This document shows, one piece after another, positions 5,898-13,979 of a stretch of DNA of 29,279 bases (position 1 is the stretch's first letter; each line of letters starts with the position of its first letter). The translations under genes were made by a program, and so were the position numbers. Below the pieces are notes generated by a model that was not told the DNA's origin, searched no databases, and was given only the letters and a program-made list of their open reading frames with translations. The stretch comes from SM23-62 sp964575235 (GTDB taxonomy: Bacteria; Bacteroidota; Bacteroidia; Bacteroidales; SM23-62). The DNA lies in NCBI GenBank assembly GCA_964575235.1, contig CAZNQG010000037.1, positions 1-29,279 of the forward strand, written 5' to 3'.

Positions 5898-6383
5898 ATG
5901 AAAAATTCAGTATTTGTTCTATGGCTTGCATTTTCCTGCTCCCTTCAAGCCCAGGAGGGATTTCCGGATGTTTATTCCCTGAGTTCCCGGTTTGAAAGGA
6001 TCGAGATCGTCCGGCTGGGGACCGGGACCGATATGCTGGAAGGCCTGAACCGTTTTGTGGATGATAAGAATGTCCGCAACGCGGTCATTCTGGCCGGCAT
6101 CGGATCGGTAACGGATTACCGTGTCCATGTGGTCAGCGACAAGAACCTGCCGCCGGCCCATGAATACCCGAAAGCATCCGTTGCCATGGACCTGGTCGGT
6201 GTACAGGGTTACATCCTTAACGGGAGGGTGCATGCCCACATTACCCTTGCAGATGAGAACAGCATGGTGGGAGGGCATCTTGAACAGGGTACCCGGGCAC
6301 TGACTTTCTTCATCCTGACCATCGGTATGCTGCCGGATGATCTGGAGATCGGTCAGCTGGACCGTTACGAGCACCGGGATTAG
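5898..6383 (+). CDS. Exported PPC/DUF296-domain protein
   Basis: From the ATG at 5898 the protein is 161 residues: signal peptide MKNSVFVLWLAFSCSLQAQ, then one PPC (plant and prokaryote conserved, DUF296) domain. Domain marks are IEIVRLGTGTDMLEGLNRFV, NAVILAGIGSVTDYRV and GRVHAHITLADENSMVGGHL; the HxH and GGHL histidines match the putative metal site of bacterial PPC proteins. Bacterial members are usually ~140-residue cytoplasmic trimers of unknown function, so the signal peptide is unusual. The frame extends upstream to a TTG at 5874, but the ATG gives the better signal peptide. The role is unknown; a ligand- or metal-binding periplasmic protein is inferred. Confidence 0.8.
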   Translation: MKNSVFVLWLAFSCSLQAQEGFPDVYSLSSRFERIEIVRLGTGTDMLEGLNRFVDDKNVRNAVILAGIGSVTDYRVHVVSDKNLPPAHEYPKASVAMDLVGVQGYILNGRVHAHITLADENSMVGGHLEQGTRALTFFILTIGMLPDDLEIGQLDRYEHRD

Positions 6384-6473
6384 CTCTGCTTCCCGGACAT
6401 ATTCACCTGGCATCCTTCTCCGCCGGATCCCCCGGGAATGATGGAACAAACCTAACAGCCTTCTACCCGGGCA

Positions 6474-7087
6474 TTATATCCGGTTCAGGCACTGCTCCGG
6501 TACCGGGATGATGCAAAGGTTCATGGAGCGGTTGTCTTTCGAGAGCATGGCGAACTGTATCAGGATCCGGGTTCCGTCGGGGCTGAAGGTAGGATGCGGG
6601 TGATCCGCTGCCGTAAGGAATCTGTCCAGAAATAACCATTTCACGCGTCCGGATGTTTACGATCCCCAGTCCCGTGGGTTTCTCCCTTGTACCGCATGGC
6701 CCCCAGCCGGGTTCCTGCCCGGGATCGGAATCCAGAATCCCTTTGACCTTCAGAGTATCACCTGTGGGAAGTGCAGGTATCCGGCGGTGGCCCAGGATGG
6801 GCCGGCTCCCATTTTGCGGGGACCGAAGGGTTCTTCGATCTCGGTACCTTCCGGCAGGTGTTTCCCGGCCTCCTCCCTTCCCACTCGGAACCATACCCGT
6901 TCCTCGTCCGCATCCAGGGCCATACTCGATGCTCTCATGCTCCCCGGAATGGTTCCGCACCCGTAAGGGTATCCTCCACTACTTTCCGCTCAGAGGGGAA
7001 CCGGTTGCCGATCTGTGTACGGGCAGGTGTGCAGAACACGACCCTGATCGACAGAGATAAAAAGACAACTGCAATGTTTATTTTCAT
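6474..7087 (-). pseudogene. Broken beta-propeller (PD40/TolB-like, oligogalacturonide-lyase-like) gene
   Basis: Three pieces in different frames match one Bacteroidota family of exported six- or seven-bladed propeller proteins of about 390-400 residues. The N-terminus (ATG at 7087) reads MKINIAVVFLSLSIRVVFC, then IGNRFPSERKVVEDTLTG, and hits a stop. A middle piece (about 6938-6750) reads RASSMALDADEERVWFRVGREEAGKHLPEG...FGPRKMGAGPS. The C-terminus reads HPHPTFSPDGTRILIQFAMLSKDN and ends VPVPEQCLNRI-stop at 6474. Only ~610 bp remain of the expected ~1.2 kb, with at least two frame changes and large internal deletions, so it is dead. 7088-7310 shows nothing recognisable. Family identity from memory of conserved phrases; pectin link inferred. 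Confidence 0.65.
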
Positions 7088-7310
7088 ATCCGGAATCTTT
7101 GATAAACCTTGAACATATAAATCTACCGTTCTCCGCTGTGTTTATCCAGTAGTTCAACGTTGATTTTTATCGGGATCCGGACCGGGTCATGTCGGACGGC
7201 CGCTAAATCAGGAGAATTGCCTCCCGGCCTGGAAATTCCCGGAATCCTGTAGGTTTTCCCGGGGAATTTGCATAAAATTGGCCTGTCCGGAATTTATACG
7301 GAACGTATCA

Positions 7311-7850
7311 ATGCACCTGATTCTGATTTACGCAGGCATTCTGCTGGGTATTTTCCTGGAAGGCGAAATGATCATGATCTCAGCCGTCATTGCCGCACAT
7401 CACGGGTACCTTAACCTGTGGCTCGTGGTCGTACTGGGGGTGACCGGGACCTATGCTTCGGATTGTTTTTATTTCTTCCTGGGCAGGAAAAGAGGCCGTA
7501 ACTGGATCAATAAAAGCCGGAAACGCAAAAAAAGGGCAGAATGGATTGACCGAAAACTGGTAAAATACCCTGTGCTGATATACCTTACCTACAGGTTCAT
7601 GTATGGTTTCAGGGCGATAACACCCCTGGTGATCGGAACCGGTTCAACGAAAACCGGGACCTTTATCTTATTCAGCTCCATCAGCACCATCGTATGGGCC
7701 GCAAGTTATTGTACCCTCGGATACCTGTTCGGAGAAGTGATTAAATCAGAACTGGGTCATATCGAACACATTGAAAAATACATCATCCTGGCATTGCTTC
7801 TTGCCGGTACAGCGATCATTGCCCTTAAACGCATTCGGAAATCAACATAA
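7311..7850 (+). CDS. DedA-family membrane protein
   Basis: A 179-residue integral membrane protein of the DedA/SNARE-associated family (Pfam PF09335), whose members flip or transport polyprenyl or phospholipids and support membrane homeostasis. Visible marks are the opening hydrophobic segment with an acidic residue (GILLGIFLEGEMIMISAVIAAHHG), the amphipathic KYPVLIYLTYRFMYGFRAITPLVIGTGSTKTGTF (the R-x3-G-x-R...P...G signature) and a C-terminal TM pair. The basic loop (GRKRGRNWINKSRKRKKR) should be cytoplasmic. The ATG at 7311 is chosen over an in-frame TTG at 7278 because it directly precedes the first hydrophobic segment. Which lipid it handles cannot be read from the sequence. Confidence 0.85.
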   Translation: MHLILIYAGILLGIFLEGEMIMISAVIAAHHGYLNLWLVVVLGVTGTYASDCFYFFLGRKRGRNWINKSRKRKKRAEWIDRKLVKYPVLIYLTYRFMYGFRAITPLVIGTGSTKTGTFILFSSISTIVWAASYCTLGYLFGEVIKSELGHIEHIEKYIILALLLAGTAIIALKRIRKST

Positions 7851-8002
7851 TGCAGTGGAATTTCAAGCAGTACCTGACTCATTTCATCTGCATTTCCTTA
7901 ATTTAGATCGCCGGATCATACCGGTATCCACAGTTGGAAAAAACACATGAAATAAAACCGGATCGTCAGGCAGGGGAACATCCAGGACCCGACAGCCCTG
8001 CC

Positions 8003-8884
8003 ATGGAGCGTGAAAAGAAAAGGGTGGCCTTTGTTTCCGTCCTGGCCGCAGTATTCCTGACCGGATTCAAACTGACCGTGGGATTCCTGACCGGGAGCCT
8101 CGGGATCATATCGGAAGCTCTTCATTCGGGACTTGACCTTGTGGCAGCCGTAATCACCTTCTTTGCGGTAAAAATCTCCGACAAACCGGCTGACCGGGAT
8201 CACCATTACGGCCACGGCAAGGTCGAAAACCTTTCTGCATTGATCGAGACCCTGCTGCTGTTTATTACCTGCGCATGGATCATTTACAAAGCCGTCAGCA
8301 GGCTGATCTCGGGAGAAACACACATTGAGGTAAACGTCTGGAGTTATATCGTCGTGGGGAGTTCCATCATCATCGATCTTTCCAGGTCCCGCGCTCTCAG
8401 GAGGGTGGCAAGGAAATACAACAGCCAGGCACTCGAAGCCGATGCACTTCATTTCTCGACCGACATCTGGAGCTCGCTGGTGGTCCTGCTCGGCCTGATC
8501 AGTGCACAATTCGGTTTTTTCTTCGCCGATTCCGCAGCAGCACTTGTTGTGGCCCTTCTGGTGATCTATGTTTCATACAGACTGGGCAAAAGGGCCATAA
8601 GCGCTCTGCTGGATACCGCTCCGGTCCAGACCTATGCCAAAATTGAAACGGCCCTGAAAGGGATAAAGGAGATCTCGGATTTTCATGATGTCAGGATCAG
8701 GACCTCGGGTGCATACACTTTTGTGGATGTGAACATCCACGTACATCCTTCCCTTAATATTCAGGAGGCACATGATCTGTCACACAAGGCCGAAAATGAG
8801 ATCCTGAAACTGGTTGAACGCTGCAAGGTGCATATCCATATTGAGCCGGAACACGGGCGGCCGGATGGCCATGAAGGGGAATAA
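8003..8884 (+). CDS. Cation diffusion facilitator (CDF) metal-efflux protein
   Basis: Secondary transporter expected to export Zn2+, Fe2+, Co2+ or Mn2+ in exchange for protons. From the ATG at 8003 it is 293 residues. TM1-2 contain GSLGIISEALHSGLDLVAA with the HSxxD site; a partner site is in TM5 (ALEADALHFSTDIWSS, HxxxD). DRDHHYGHGKVENL is the His-rich loop and start of TM3. The C-terminal ferredoxin-like domain (IKEISDFHDVRIRTSGAYTFVDVNIHVHPSLNIQEAH) carries the usual cytoplasmic metal-sensing histidines. The His/Asp quartet (HxxxD on both helices) suggests zinc among possible ions. The frame is open to a TTG at 7934, which would add 23 polar residues. Confidence 0.92.
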   Translation: MEREKKRVAFVSVLAAVFLTGFKLTVGFLTGSLGIISEALHSGLDLVAAVITFFAVKISDKPADRDHHYGHGKVENLSALIETLLLFITCAWIIYKAVSRLISGETHIEVNVWSYIVVGSSIIIDLSRSRALRRVARKYNSQALEADALHFSTDIWSSLVVLLGLISAQFGFFFADSAAALVVALLVIYVSYRLGKRAISALLDTAPVQTYAKIETALKGIKEISDFHDVRIRTSGAYTFVDVNIHVHPSLNIQEAHDLSHKAENEILKLVERCKVHIHIEPEHGRPDGHEGE

Positions 8885-8996
8885 TCACCTGTACGGTGGC
8901 TTTTCATTAAGATTTTTTAACAGTCCCTTTAAGGTTTTTTAACACAGCCCCGGGACCATTCCCATCCGGCTGCCGGTATCTTTGTAATAAGAGGAA

Positions 8997-9335
8997 ATGT
9001 ACGTGACGGGCATGAAACCATTTATAAAAAAGATATGTTCAGGGCTGTTCCTGCTGATGGTCGTCCAGGTAAATCCGAACCATCGTTCCGTAAATTCATC
9101 CGGCAGCCTGCCGGAGTTCCTGGCAGCGGCATCGGCAACTACGATACACCCGAATATCTGGATTGAAGACCCATCCGATGACAATCCTGGAGAGGTCAGG
9201 GATCAAATCTTCATCCTTCCCAGCCTGGGTCGATCCGTCAAACGGGAAAGGGATCATTCCAGCGTGCCCGCACAGCAAAGCCTGCTGGACCCCTTGTTCC
9301 TGGATCGTCCTCCTCCGCCGGTCAACATATCCTAG
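8997..9335 (+). CDS. Possible small secreted protein, unknown
   Basis: A 112-residue frame (or 107 from the second ATG at 9012) begins MKPFIKKICSGLFLLMVVQVNP, a plausible signal peptide. The rest is polar, rich in Ser and Pro, and ends LDRPPPPVNIS, with no known domain. TATCTTTG at 8977-8984 matches the -7 promoter consensus ~13 nt upstream, though a -33 box is not evident. Two near-identical 15-nt AT-rich stretches (8909-8923 and 8931-8945) lie further upstream. The interior composition is not clearly coding, and an opposite-strand frame covers part of it, so the gene may be spurious. Confidence 0.4.
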   Translation: MYVTGMKPFIKKICSGLFLLMVVQVNPNHRSVNSSGSLPEFLAAASATTIHPNIWIEDPSDDNPGEVRDQIFILPSLGRSVKRERDHSSVPAQQSLLDPLFLDRPPPPVNIS

Positions 9336-9422
9336 ATCAGGATAAATACCCTGCTTCCAGCGGCCCGGGCCATTCTGCCGGGCAAAATCAAGTATTTACC
9401 ATTCATTATAAACGATATAGTC

Positions 9423-9848
9423 ATGCATTATAATCATCTGGTTCATCATCCGTTTAACGAACTGCAATACAGGATCCCGAAGTCGAATAATCACCTGGGA
9501 ATTCAACGGATCGATCTGATAACGGATCGGAAAAGAAATCAATTTATCCTGTTGATGAAAAGCCCATATATGCTTACCGGCGACATCCAGGCCCTTATGA
9601 AAGGACCCAATCTGATCCTGGAGGCAGCCTTCGAGCCTGATTATGGCAAGCCTTTCAGGATCCATGTGACAGGACGGGAATACAAACCGTTTTATGAATA
9701 CGATGATTCGCTGATCGGTTTTTCGGAAATCAGGCTGAATCCCGGATACCATTACCGCATTGTCTCTTCTGAGATTCTCAATTCAGGATTAATCAAGGTT
9801 ATTTTAAAATACCGGCCCTACGAAAAAAACAGTATTTACAAAAATTAA
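9423..9848 (+). CDS. Unknown 141-aa protein upstream of HtrA
   Basis: I do not recognise this protein. It begins MHYNHLVHHPFNELQYRIPKSNNHLGIQRIDLI, lacks a signal peptide or membrane segment, and has alternating hydrophobic/polar stretches (RNQFILLMKSPYMLTG, GFSEIRLNPGYHYRIVSSEI, GLIKVILKYRPY) that suggest a mostly beta-sandwich protein. The size and beta pattern recall small heat-shock proteins, but no A-x-xx-n-GvL motif is present, so this is not claimed. It ends 21 nt before htrA on the same strand and probably shares its transcript, suggesting a role near protein quality control. Codon use looks like its neighbours. Confidence 0.7.
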   Translation: MHYNHLVHHPFNELQYRIPKSNNHLGIQRIDLITDRKRNQFILLMKSPYMLTGDIQALMKGPNLILEAAFEPDYGKPFRIHVTGREYKPFYEYDDSLIGFSEIRLNPGYHYRIVSSEILNSGLIKVILKYRPYEKNSIYKN

Positions 9849-9854
9849 AATCAT

Positions 9855-9861
9855 AAGGAGG
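9855..9861 (+). promoter_or_regulatory. Strong Shine-Dalgarno for htrA
   Basis: AAGGAGG ends 8 nt before the htrA ATG at 9870, a near-perfect anti-16S match at ideal spacing. Bacteroidota genes generally lack strong SD sequences, and none of the other genes here has one this good. It fixes the htrA start. Confidence 0.7.
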
Positions 9862-9869
9862 AAATTGAA

Positions 9870-11399
9870 ATGAAAAAGTTATTAAATCTACTGGTCGCTT
9901 CCATATTCGGCAGCGGCCTCACGATTGCCGTTTTCCTGTTAACGGGCATCAATCAGCATAACTCTGGATTTACCAGAGATAAACAGGATCCCTTACCCGT
10001 GCACCGTGCACTTTACACGGTCAAGGAGAACGGGGAATACATTCCCCTTGACTTTACGGACGTTTCAAGAGAGGTAATGAATTCCGTAGTTCATGTCCGG
10101 TCGATCCGTAAGGTCCAGCCGGCCGTGAACCAGTACAACTATTACCGTGGAAATCCTTTCGGGGATATGTTCGGAGACGACTTCTTCAGGTTTTTCTGGG
10201 GAGAGCCCGAATCCGGGAACGGACAGGGTAAAAAACCGGAGCCCTTCGTCCAGATGGGTACAGGCTCAGGCGTTATCATCAGTCCAAACGGGTACATCGT
10301 AACCAACAATCATGTGATCGCTGAAGCGGATGAAATCGAAGTCACCCTGCACAACAACGATACGTATAAAGCAAAGGTCATCGGTGCCGACCCGTCAACC
10401 GATGTTGCGCTCCTGCAGATTAAAAAGGACGGTTTGCAGGCTCTGCCCATCGGCAATTCCGACCGGGTTGAGGTGGGCGAATGGGTTATGGCCATCGGGA
10501 ATCCATTTAACCTCAATTCAACGGTGACGGCCGGTATCATCAGCGCCAAAGGCAGGAACATCAATATCATCGATGATAAATCGGCCATTGAAGCCTTCAT
10601 TCAAACCGATGCTGCCATCAATCCCGGAAACAGCGGGGGCGCCCTGGTGAACCTGAACGGGGAACTCATCGGCATCAATACGGCCATTGCCAGTCCCACG
10701 GGAGCTTATGCCGGGTACGGGTTTGCCATTCCGGCCAACATCGTGAGCAAGGTCGTTGAGGATTTTATGCAATACGGCATGGTCCAGCGGGCATTCCTGG
10801 GTGTCATGATCCGGGACATCGACGGCAACCTGATAAAGGACGAAAACCTGAAGATCACCGAAGGCGCCTATGTTGACAGCCTGGTTGAGAAAAGCGCGGC
10901 CGGCCAGGCAGGCATCCTTGCCGGTGACGTGATCACCGGGGTGGGTGATGTCCCCGTCCTGCAGTCGGCCGACCTGCTCGAGCAGATCGGGAGACACAGG
11001 CCGGGTGACGAGGTCAGCGTTACCGTTAACCGCAAAGGCAAAGAAATGGCCTTCACGGTGAAACTGGCCGATCAGAAAGGCAGCCGGAAACTGGTATCAA
11101 AAGACCAGCAGGATATCCTTGATATACTGGGAGCCACCTTCGAGGAGATCGACGATGCAACGGCCAATAAACTCGGCATCGACGGGGGTGTCAGGGTTAA
11201 GGAACTGCACAGCGGCCTGCTGAAAAACCAGACCGGCATTTCGGAAGGATTCATCATCACCGGGATAAACCGGAACAAGGTAACCAAGGTCGACGACATC
11301 CGTAAATCCCTTGAAAAACAAAAAGGAGGAGTCCTGATCCAGGGCCTGTATGAGGATTACCCGGGCGAACTCTTTTTCGCCTTCGGTATTCCGGAATAA
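9870..11399 (+). CDS. htrA: HtrA/DegP (Do family) periplasmic serine protease
   Basis: A 509-residue envelope protease/chaperone that degrades or refolds misfolded periplasmic proteins. An N-terminal signal/anchor segment (LLNLLVASIFGSGLTIAVFLL) precedes a Phe/Gly-rich flexible stretch (NPFGDMFGDDFFRFFWG, the LA-loop region). The trypsin-like domain has the full triad: His148 in GYIVTNNHVI, Asp178 in DPSTDVALL, Ser255 in NPGNSGGAL. Two PDZ domains follow, about 305-400 (RAFLGVMIRDI...GDVITGVGDVPV) and 415-505 (LGATFEEI...SEGFIITGINRNKV). The length is typical of Do-family proteins. It follows the 141-aa unknown gene, is read from a strong SD, and ends at a clear terminator. Bacteroidota commonly carry several Do paralogues, so this need not be the only one. 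Confidence 0.95.
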   Translation: MKKLLNLLVASIFGSGLTIAVFLLTGINQHNSGFTRDKQDPLPVHRALYTVKENGEYIPLDFTDVSREVMNSVVHVRSIRKVQPAVNQYNYYRGNPFGDMFGDDFFRFFWGEPESGNGQGKKPEPFVQMGTGSGVIISPNGYIVTNNHVIAEADEIEVTLHNNDTYKAKVIGADPSTDVALLQIKKDGLQALPIGNSDRVEVGEWVMAIGNPFNLNSTVTAGIISAKGRNINIIDDKSAIEAFIQTDAAINPGNSGGALVNLNGELIGINTAIASPTGAYAGYGFAIPANIVSKVVEDFMQYGMVQRAFLGVMIRDIDGNLIKDENLKITEGAYVDSLVEKSAAGQAGILAGDVITGVGDVPVLQSADLLEQIGRHRPGDEVSVTVNRKGKEMAFTVKLADQKGSRKLVSKDQQDILDILGATFEEIDDATANKLGIDGGVRVKELHSGLLKNQTGISEGFIITGINRNKVTKVDDIRKSLEKQKGGVLIQGLYEDYPGELFFAFGIPE

Positions 11400-11435
11400 C
11401 GCCGCCTTGCCTGTCAGCAGCCGTCAGGTCTAATT

Positions 11436-11472
11436 CAAAGTCCCTGTTAAACGCAGGGACTTTGTTTATTTC
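11436..11472 (+). terminator. Rho-independent terminator after htrA
   Basis: CAAAGTCCCTG (11436-11446), a 7-nt loop and CAGGGACTTTG (11454-11464) form a perfect 11-bp stem followed by TTTATTTC. It lies 37 nt past the htrA stop and closes the operon. Confidence 0.85.
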
Positions 11473-11553
11473 ATCCTTTACAAAATATCCCGGCATTTGG
11501 AACCGCCGTTTTGATTATTTGTTAAATTTGCTGCCAATCTTTTGCGGAAGAAG

Positions 11554-12195
11554 ATGTGCCCGATCCGATACATTCTTCCTGTGCTGCTTACCCTGGGAAT
11601 AATTTCCGCGGGATGCACAACCAAACAATCCGATCAGTCAAACGATAAAGGTGAAATCAATCTTGTGGACCGGTCCGGCAGGAAACAGGGTCCATGGGAG
11701 ATTTACGAGGACAGCGTTCTGATCGCCAGAGGTGAATTCACCAATGGAAAACCGGATGGCCTGTGGACATACTGGTACCCGGACGGGATGATGAAGGAAG
11801 AGGGACATTATAAACAGGGGGAAAAAAACGGGATGTGGGTCCAATGGTACCCGGACGGGGATTTGATGTGGAAAGGGGAATGGAAAAACGGGACAAGGCA
11901 TATCGGCTACCCGGATGCAAGGGCCGAAATAAAATTCATCGGTCAGGTCCCCGAGGAGGGTGTCCTGGTTCATGATTCAACCTACCGGGTAAGGATCAGG
12001 ATCATCAACATCCCATCCGAAAACCTGTTTGTCGAAACCAGCACAGGTACCATTACCCGGGAGGAAGGATCCGAACTTTTTATCCTTAAAACCACTCACG
12101 ATACGAGCCTTACCCTGGCCATCGGTTATATCCCTTCACTTGAATTCATGGATTTCAGGAATCTCGTGACGGAAATTGACTTTACGATAAAATAG
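11554..12195 (+). CDS. MORN-repeat lipoprotein
   Basis: From the ATG at 11554 the protein is 213 residues, with a lipoprotein signal ending in the lipobox IISAGC. Residues ~45-120 hold three or four MORN-type repeats: GPWEIYEDSVLIARGEFTNGKPDGLWTYWYPDG, then KEEGHYKQGEKNGMWVQWYPDG, then WKGEWKNGTRH. The remainder (~125-213) looks like a beta-rich domain of unknown type. YwqK/MORN lipoproteins are common in Bacteroidota and may bind lipids or polysaccharide at the outer membrane; the function is not established. TAAATTTG at 11523-11530 fits a -7 box, but no -33 box lies at the right distance. An upstream TTG (11542) is a poorer start. Confidence 0.8.
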   Translation: MCPIRYILPVLLTLGIISAGCTTKQSDQSNDKGEINLVDRSGRKQGPWEIYEDSVLIARGEFTNGKPDGLWTYWYPDGMMKEEGHYKQGEKNGMWVQWYPDGDLMWKGEWKNGTRHIGYPDARAEIKFIGQVPEEGVLVHDSTYRVRIRIINIPSENLFVETSTGTITREEGSELFILKTTHDTSLTLAIGYIPSLEFMDFRNLVTEIDFTIK

Positions 12196-12229
12196 GATTC
12201 TCGATGAAGCGGGTATCTTCAGCAGACGA

Positions 12230-13978
12230 ATGAAGTTATCTCTCCAGAACCGGATCCAGCGGTCCATTGCATTCATAACACCCGTTTTCGGAATAGCGGC
12301 TTTTACCTCGCTGTTCCTGAAATATGGTTTTTATCTTTCCGAGAAATGGATGATGCACCTGCTGGTGATGGATGAAATCATTGCAGGTTTCTTTGTGCTG
12401 ACCCTGCTGATAAATTTTTTAATCAGCGATAACAAATGGAAATACGTAAAACAATCGCCCTTTGAATTCATTCTTCTGACGCTTTTCATCCTTTCCATCA
12501 TCGTGGAAGAGGTTATTTCCATTGAAGAGCCGCACTACATACTTAAGACATCGACCTCGCACAGCCTGATCAAGCTGTATTTCGTCTTTATCCAGATTTA
12601 CATACTTATCAACGGGATCATCTCCTTTGCACGAACCAGGGAAAAATGGCTTTTCTTTTCCCTTAGCCCCGCTAAAATCCTGGTGCTGTCTTACCTCATC
12701 GTAATCGCCCTGGGGACCCTTATGCTGAAACTGCCGAAAGCTACATATAACGGTATTCCCTGGATGGATGCCGTGTTTACTTCCACATCGGCGGTTTGCA
12801 TTACGGGATTGAGTACCGTCAATATATCCAGTGTTTTTACCTTTGAAGGGCAGGTATTCATCCTGCTGCTCATACAGCTGGGGGGACTGGGAATCATTAC
12901 CCTGACATCCTTCATTGCATTGTTCATCCAGAGGGGACTCCGTTTGCGGGATCAGATCATCGTTCAGGAAGTGTTTGACAACGAGAACCTAAGCACACTG
13001 ACTTCCATCCTGAAAGCCATTGTGGCCATTACCTTCATTACGGAACTTGCGGGTGCCGTCGTGCTTTTTATTTCATGGAGAAATCTCGGATTGCCTGAAT
13101 TCGAAAGGTTTTTCGGTGCGATTTTCCATTCCGTCAGCGCATACTGCAATGCCGGGTTCAGCATTTTCCCGCATGGATTTGAAACCCCCGGTTACCGGTT
13201 CAATACCCTTTCGCTCATCGTCGTCATGGTGTTGATCGTACTCGGGGGACTGGGATTCTTCACCTATTCCAATATCCTGCACATCGGGGAAATTAAAATA
13301 TTCCGCAAGAAAGGCTTGACCCTGCAGTCCAGAATCATACTCATCACCACCCTTGTACTGATCCTTTCCGGCGCTTTCCTGGTCTGGATCATTCAACATG
13401 CCCAATGGAAAGACCTCCCCCCCGGGAAACAGGTCCTCCAGGCCTTTTTCCTCAGCATCACGTCCCGCACGGCGGGATTTTCAACGGTCTCTATTGCCGA
13501 CCTGGCCATTCCCGCTCTGATGGTGGTCGTTTTGCTGATGTACATCGGGGGTGCACCCAATTCCACCTCGGGAGGGATAAAACTGACCACCTCGGTGACC
13601 CTGCTGGCTACTTTACGTACCTTTGTAACGGGAAAGAACAAGGTTGAAATAGGCTGGAATACCATCCCCGCCCGGACGGTCAGGAGGGCATTCATCGTTT
13701 TTCTTGTTTCCGTCATCCTGATCTTTTTCGTTCTGCTGCTCCTGACCCTCACGGAGGAACAGGATTTTTTCGATATCCTGTTCGAGATCGTTTCGGCATT
13801 TGGAACAGTAGGGCTTTCCAGGGGCATTACCCCGCAGCTTTCCCTGGTTGGCAAAATGATCATATCATTTGTGATGTTTGCAGGAAGGATTGGACTTTTT
13901 ACATTTGCCATTGCCATGAGTGATGAACATGCGGAAAATGGTTATAACTTTCCGGAAGTCAATTTAATGGTCGGATAA
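12230..13978 (+). CDS. TrkH/KtrB-type potassium transporter, membrane subunit
   Basis: A 582-residue potassium (or Na+-coupled K+) uptake channel-like subunit. The SKT core of four M1-P-M2 repeats has all four filter loops: TSTSAVCITGLS (~185-195), FHSVSAYCNAGFS, SITSRTAGFS and VSAFGTVGLS, each with the key Gly. The core is preceded by ~140 residues holding about four extra TM segments (SIAFITPVFGIAAFTSLFL, MDEIIAGFFVLTLLINFLI, FILLTLFILSIIVEEVI, LYFVFIQIYILINGIISFA), beyond the usual ~450-480 length; this N-terminal block occurs in other Bacteroidota TrkH proteins. It is followed one base later by its regulatory RCK subunit, so expression is coupled. Confidence 0.92.
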   Translation: MKLSLQNRIQRSIAFITPVFGIAAFTSLFLKYGFYLSEKWMMHLLVMDEIIAGFFVLTLLINFLISDNKWKYVKQSPFEFILLTLFILSIIVEEVISIEEPHYILKTSTSHSLIKLYFVFIQIYILINGIISFARTREKWLFFSLSPAKILVLSYLIVIALGTLMLKLPKATYNGIPWMDAVFTSTSAVCITGLSTVNISSVFTFEGQVFILLLIQLGGLGIITLTSFIALFIQRGLRLRDQIIVQEVFDNENLSTLTSILKAIVAITFITELAGAVVLFISWRNLGLPEFERFFGAIFHSVSAYCNAGFSIFPHGFETPGYRFNTLSLIVVMVLIVLGGLGFFTYSNILHIGEIKIFRKKGLTLQSRIILITTLVLILSGAFLVWIIQHAQWKDLPPGKQVLQAFFLSITSRTAGFSTVSIADLAIPALMVVVLLMYIGGAPNSTSGGIKLTTSVTLLATLRTFVTGKNKVEIGWNTIPARTVRRAFIVFLVSVILIFFVLLLLTLTEEQDFFDILFEIVSAFGTVGLSRGITPQLSLVGKMIISFVMFAGRIGLFTFAIAMSDEHAENGYNFPEVNLMVG

Positions 13979-13979
13979 A

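Noticed and set aside
9361..9386. GCCCGG/CCGGGC inverted repeat as a terminator
   Set aside because: A 6-bp stem exists, but neither strand has a following T-run, and no clear gene ends there.
9423..9848. Small heat-shock protein (Hsp20) identity for the gene before htrA
   Set aside because: Size and beta content fit, but the alpha-crystallin signature is absent.
13393..13917. 174-codon minus-strand frame inside trkH
   Set aside because: It is covered entirely by the well-supported TrkH sequence with its P-loop motifs; no family features are seen in the opposite frame.
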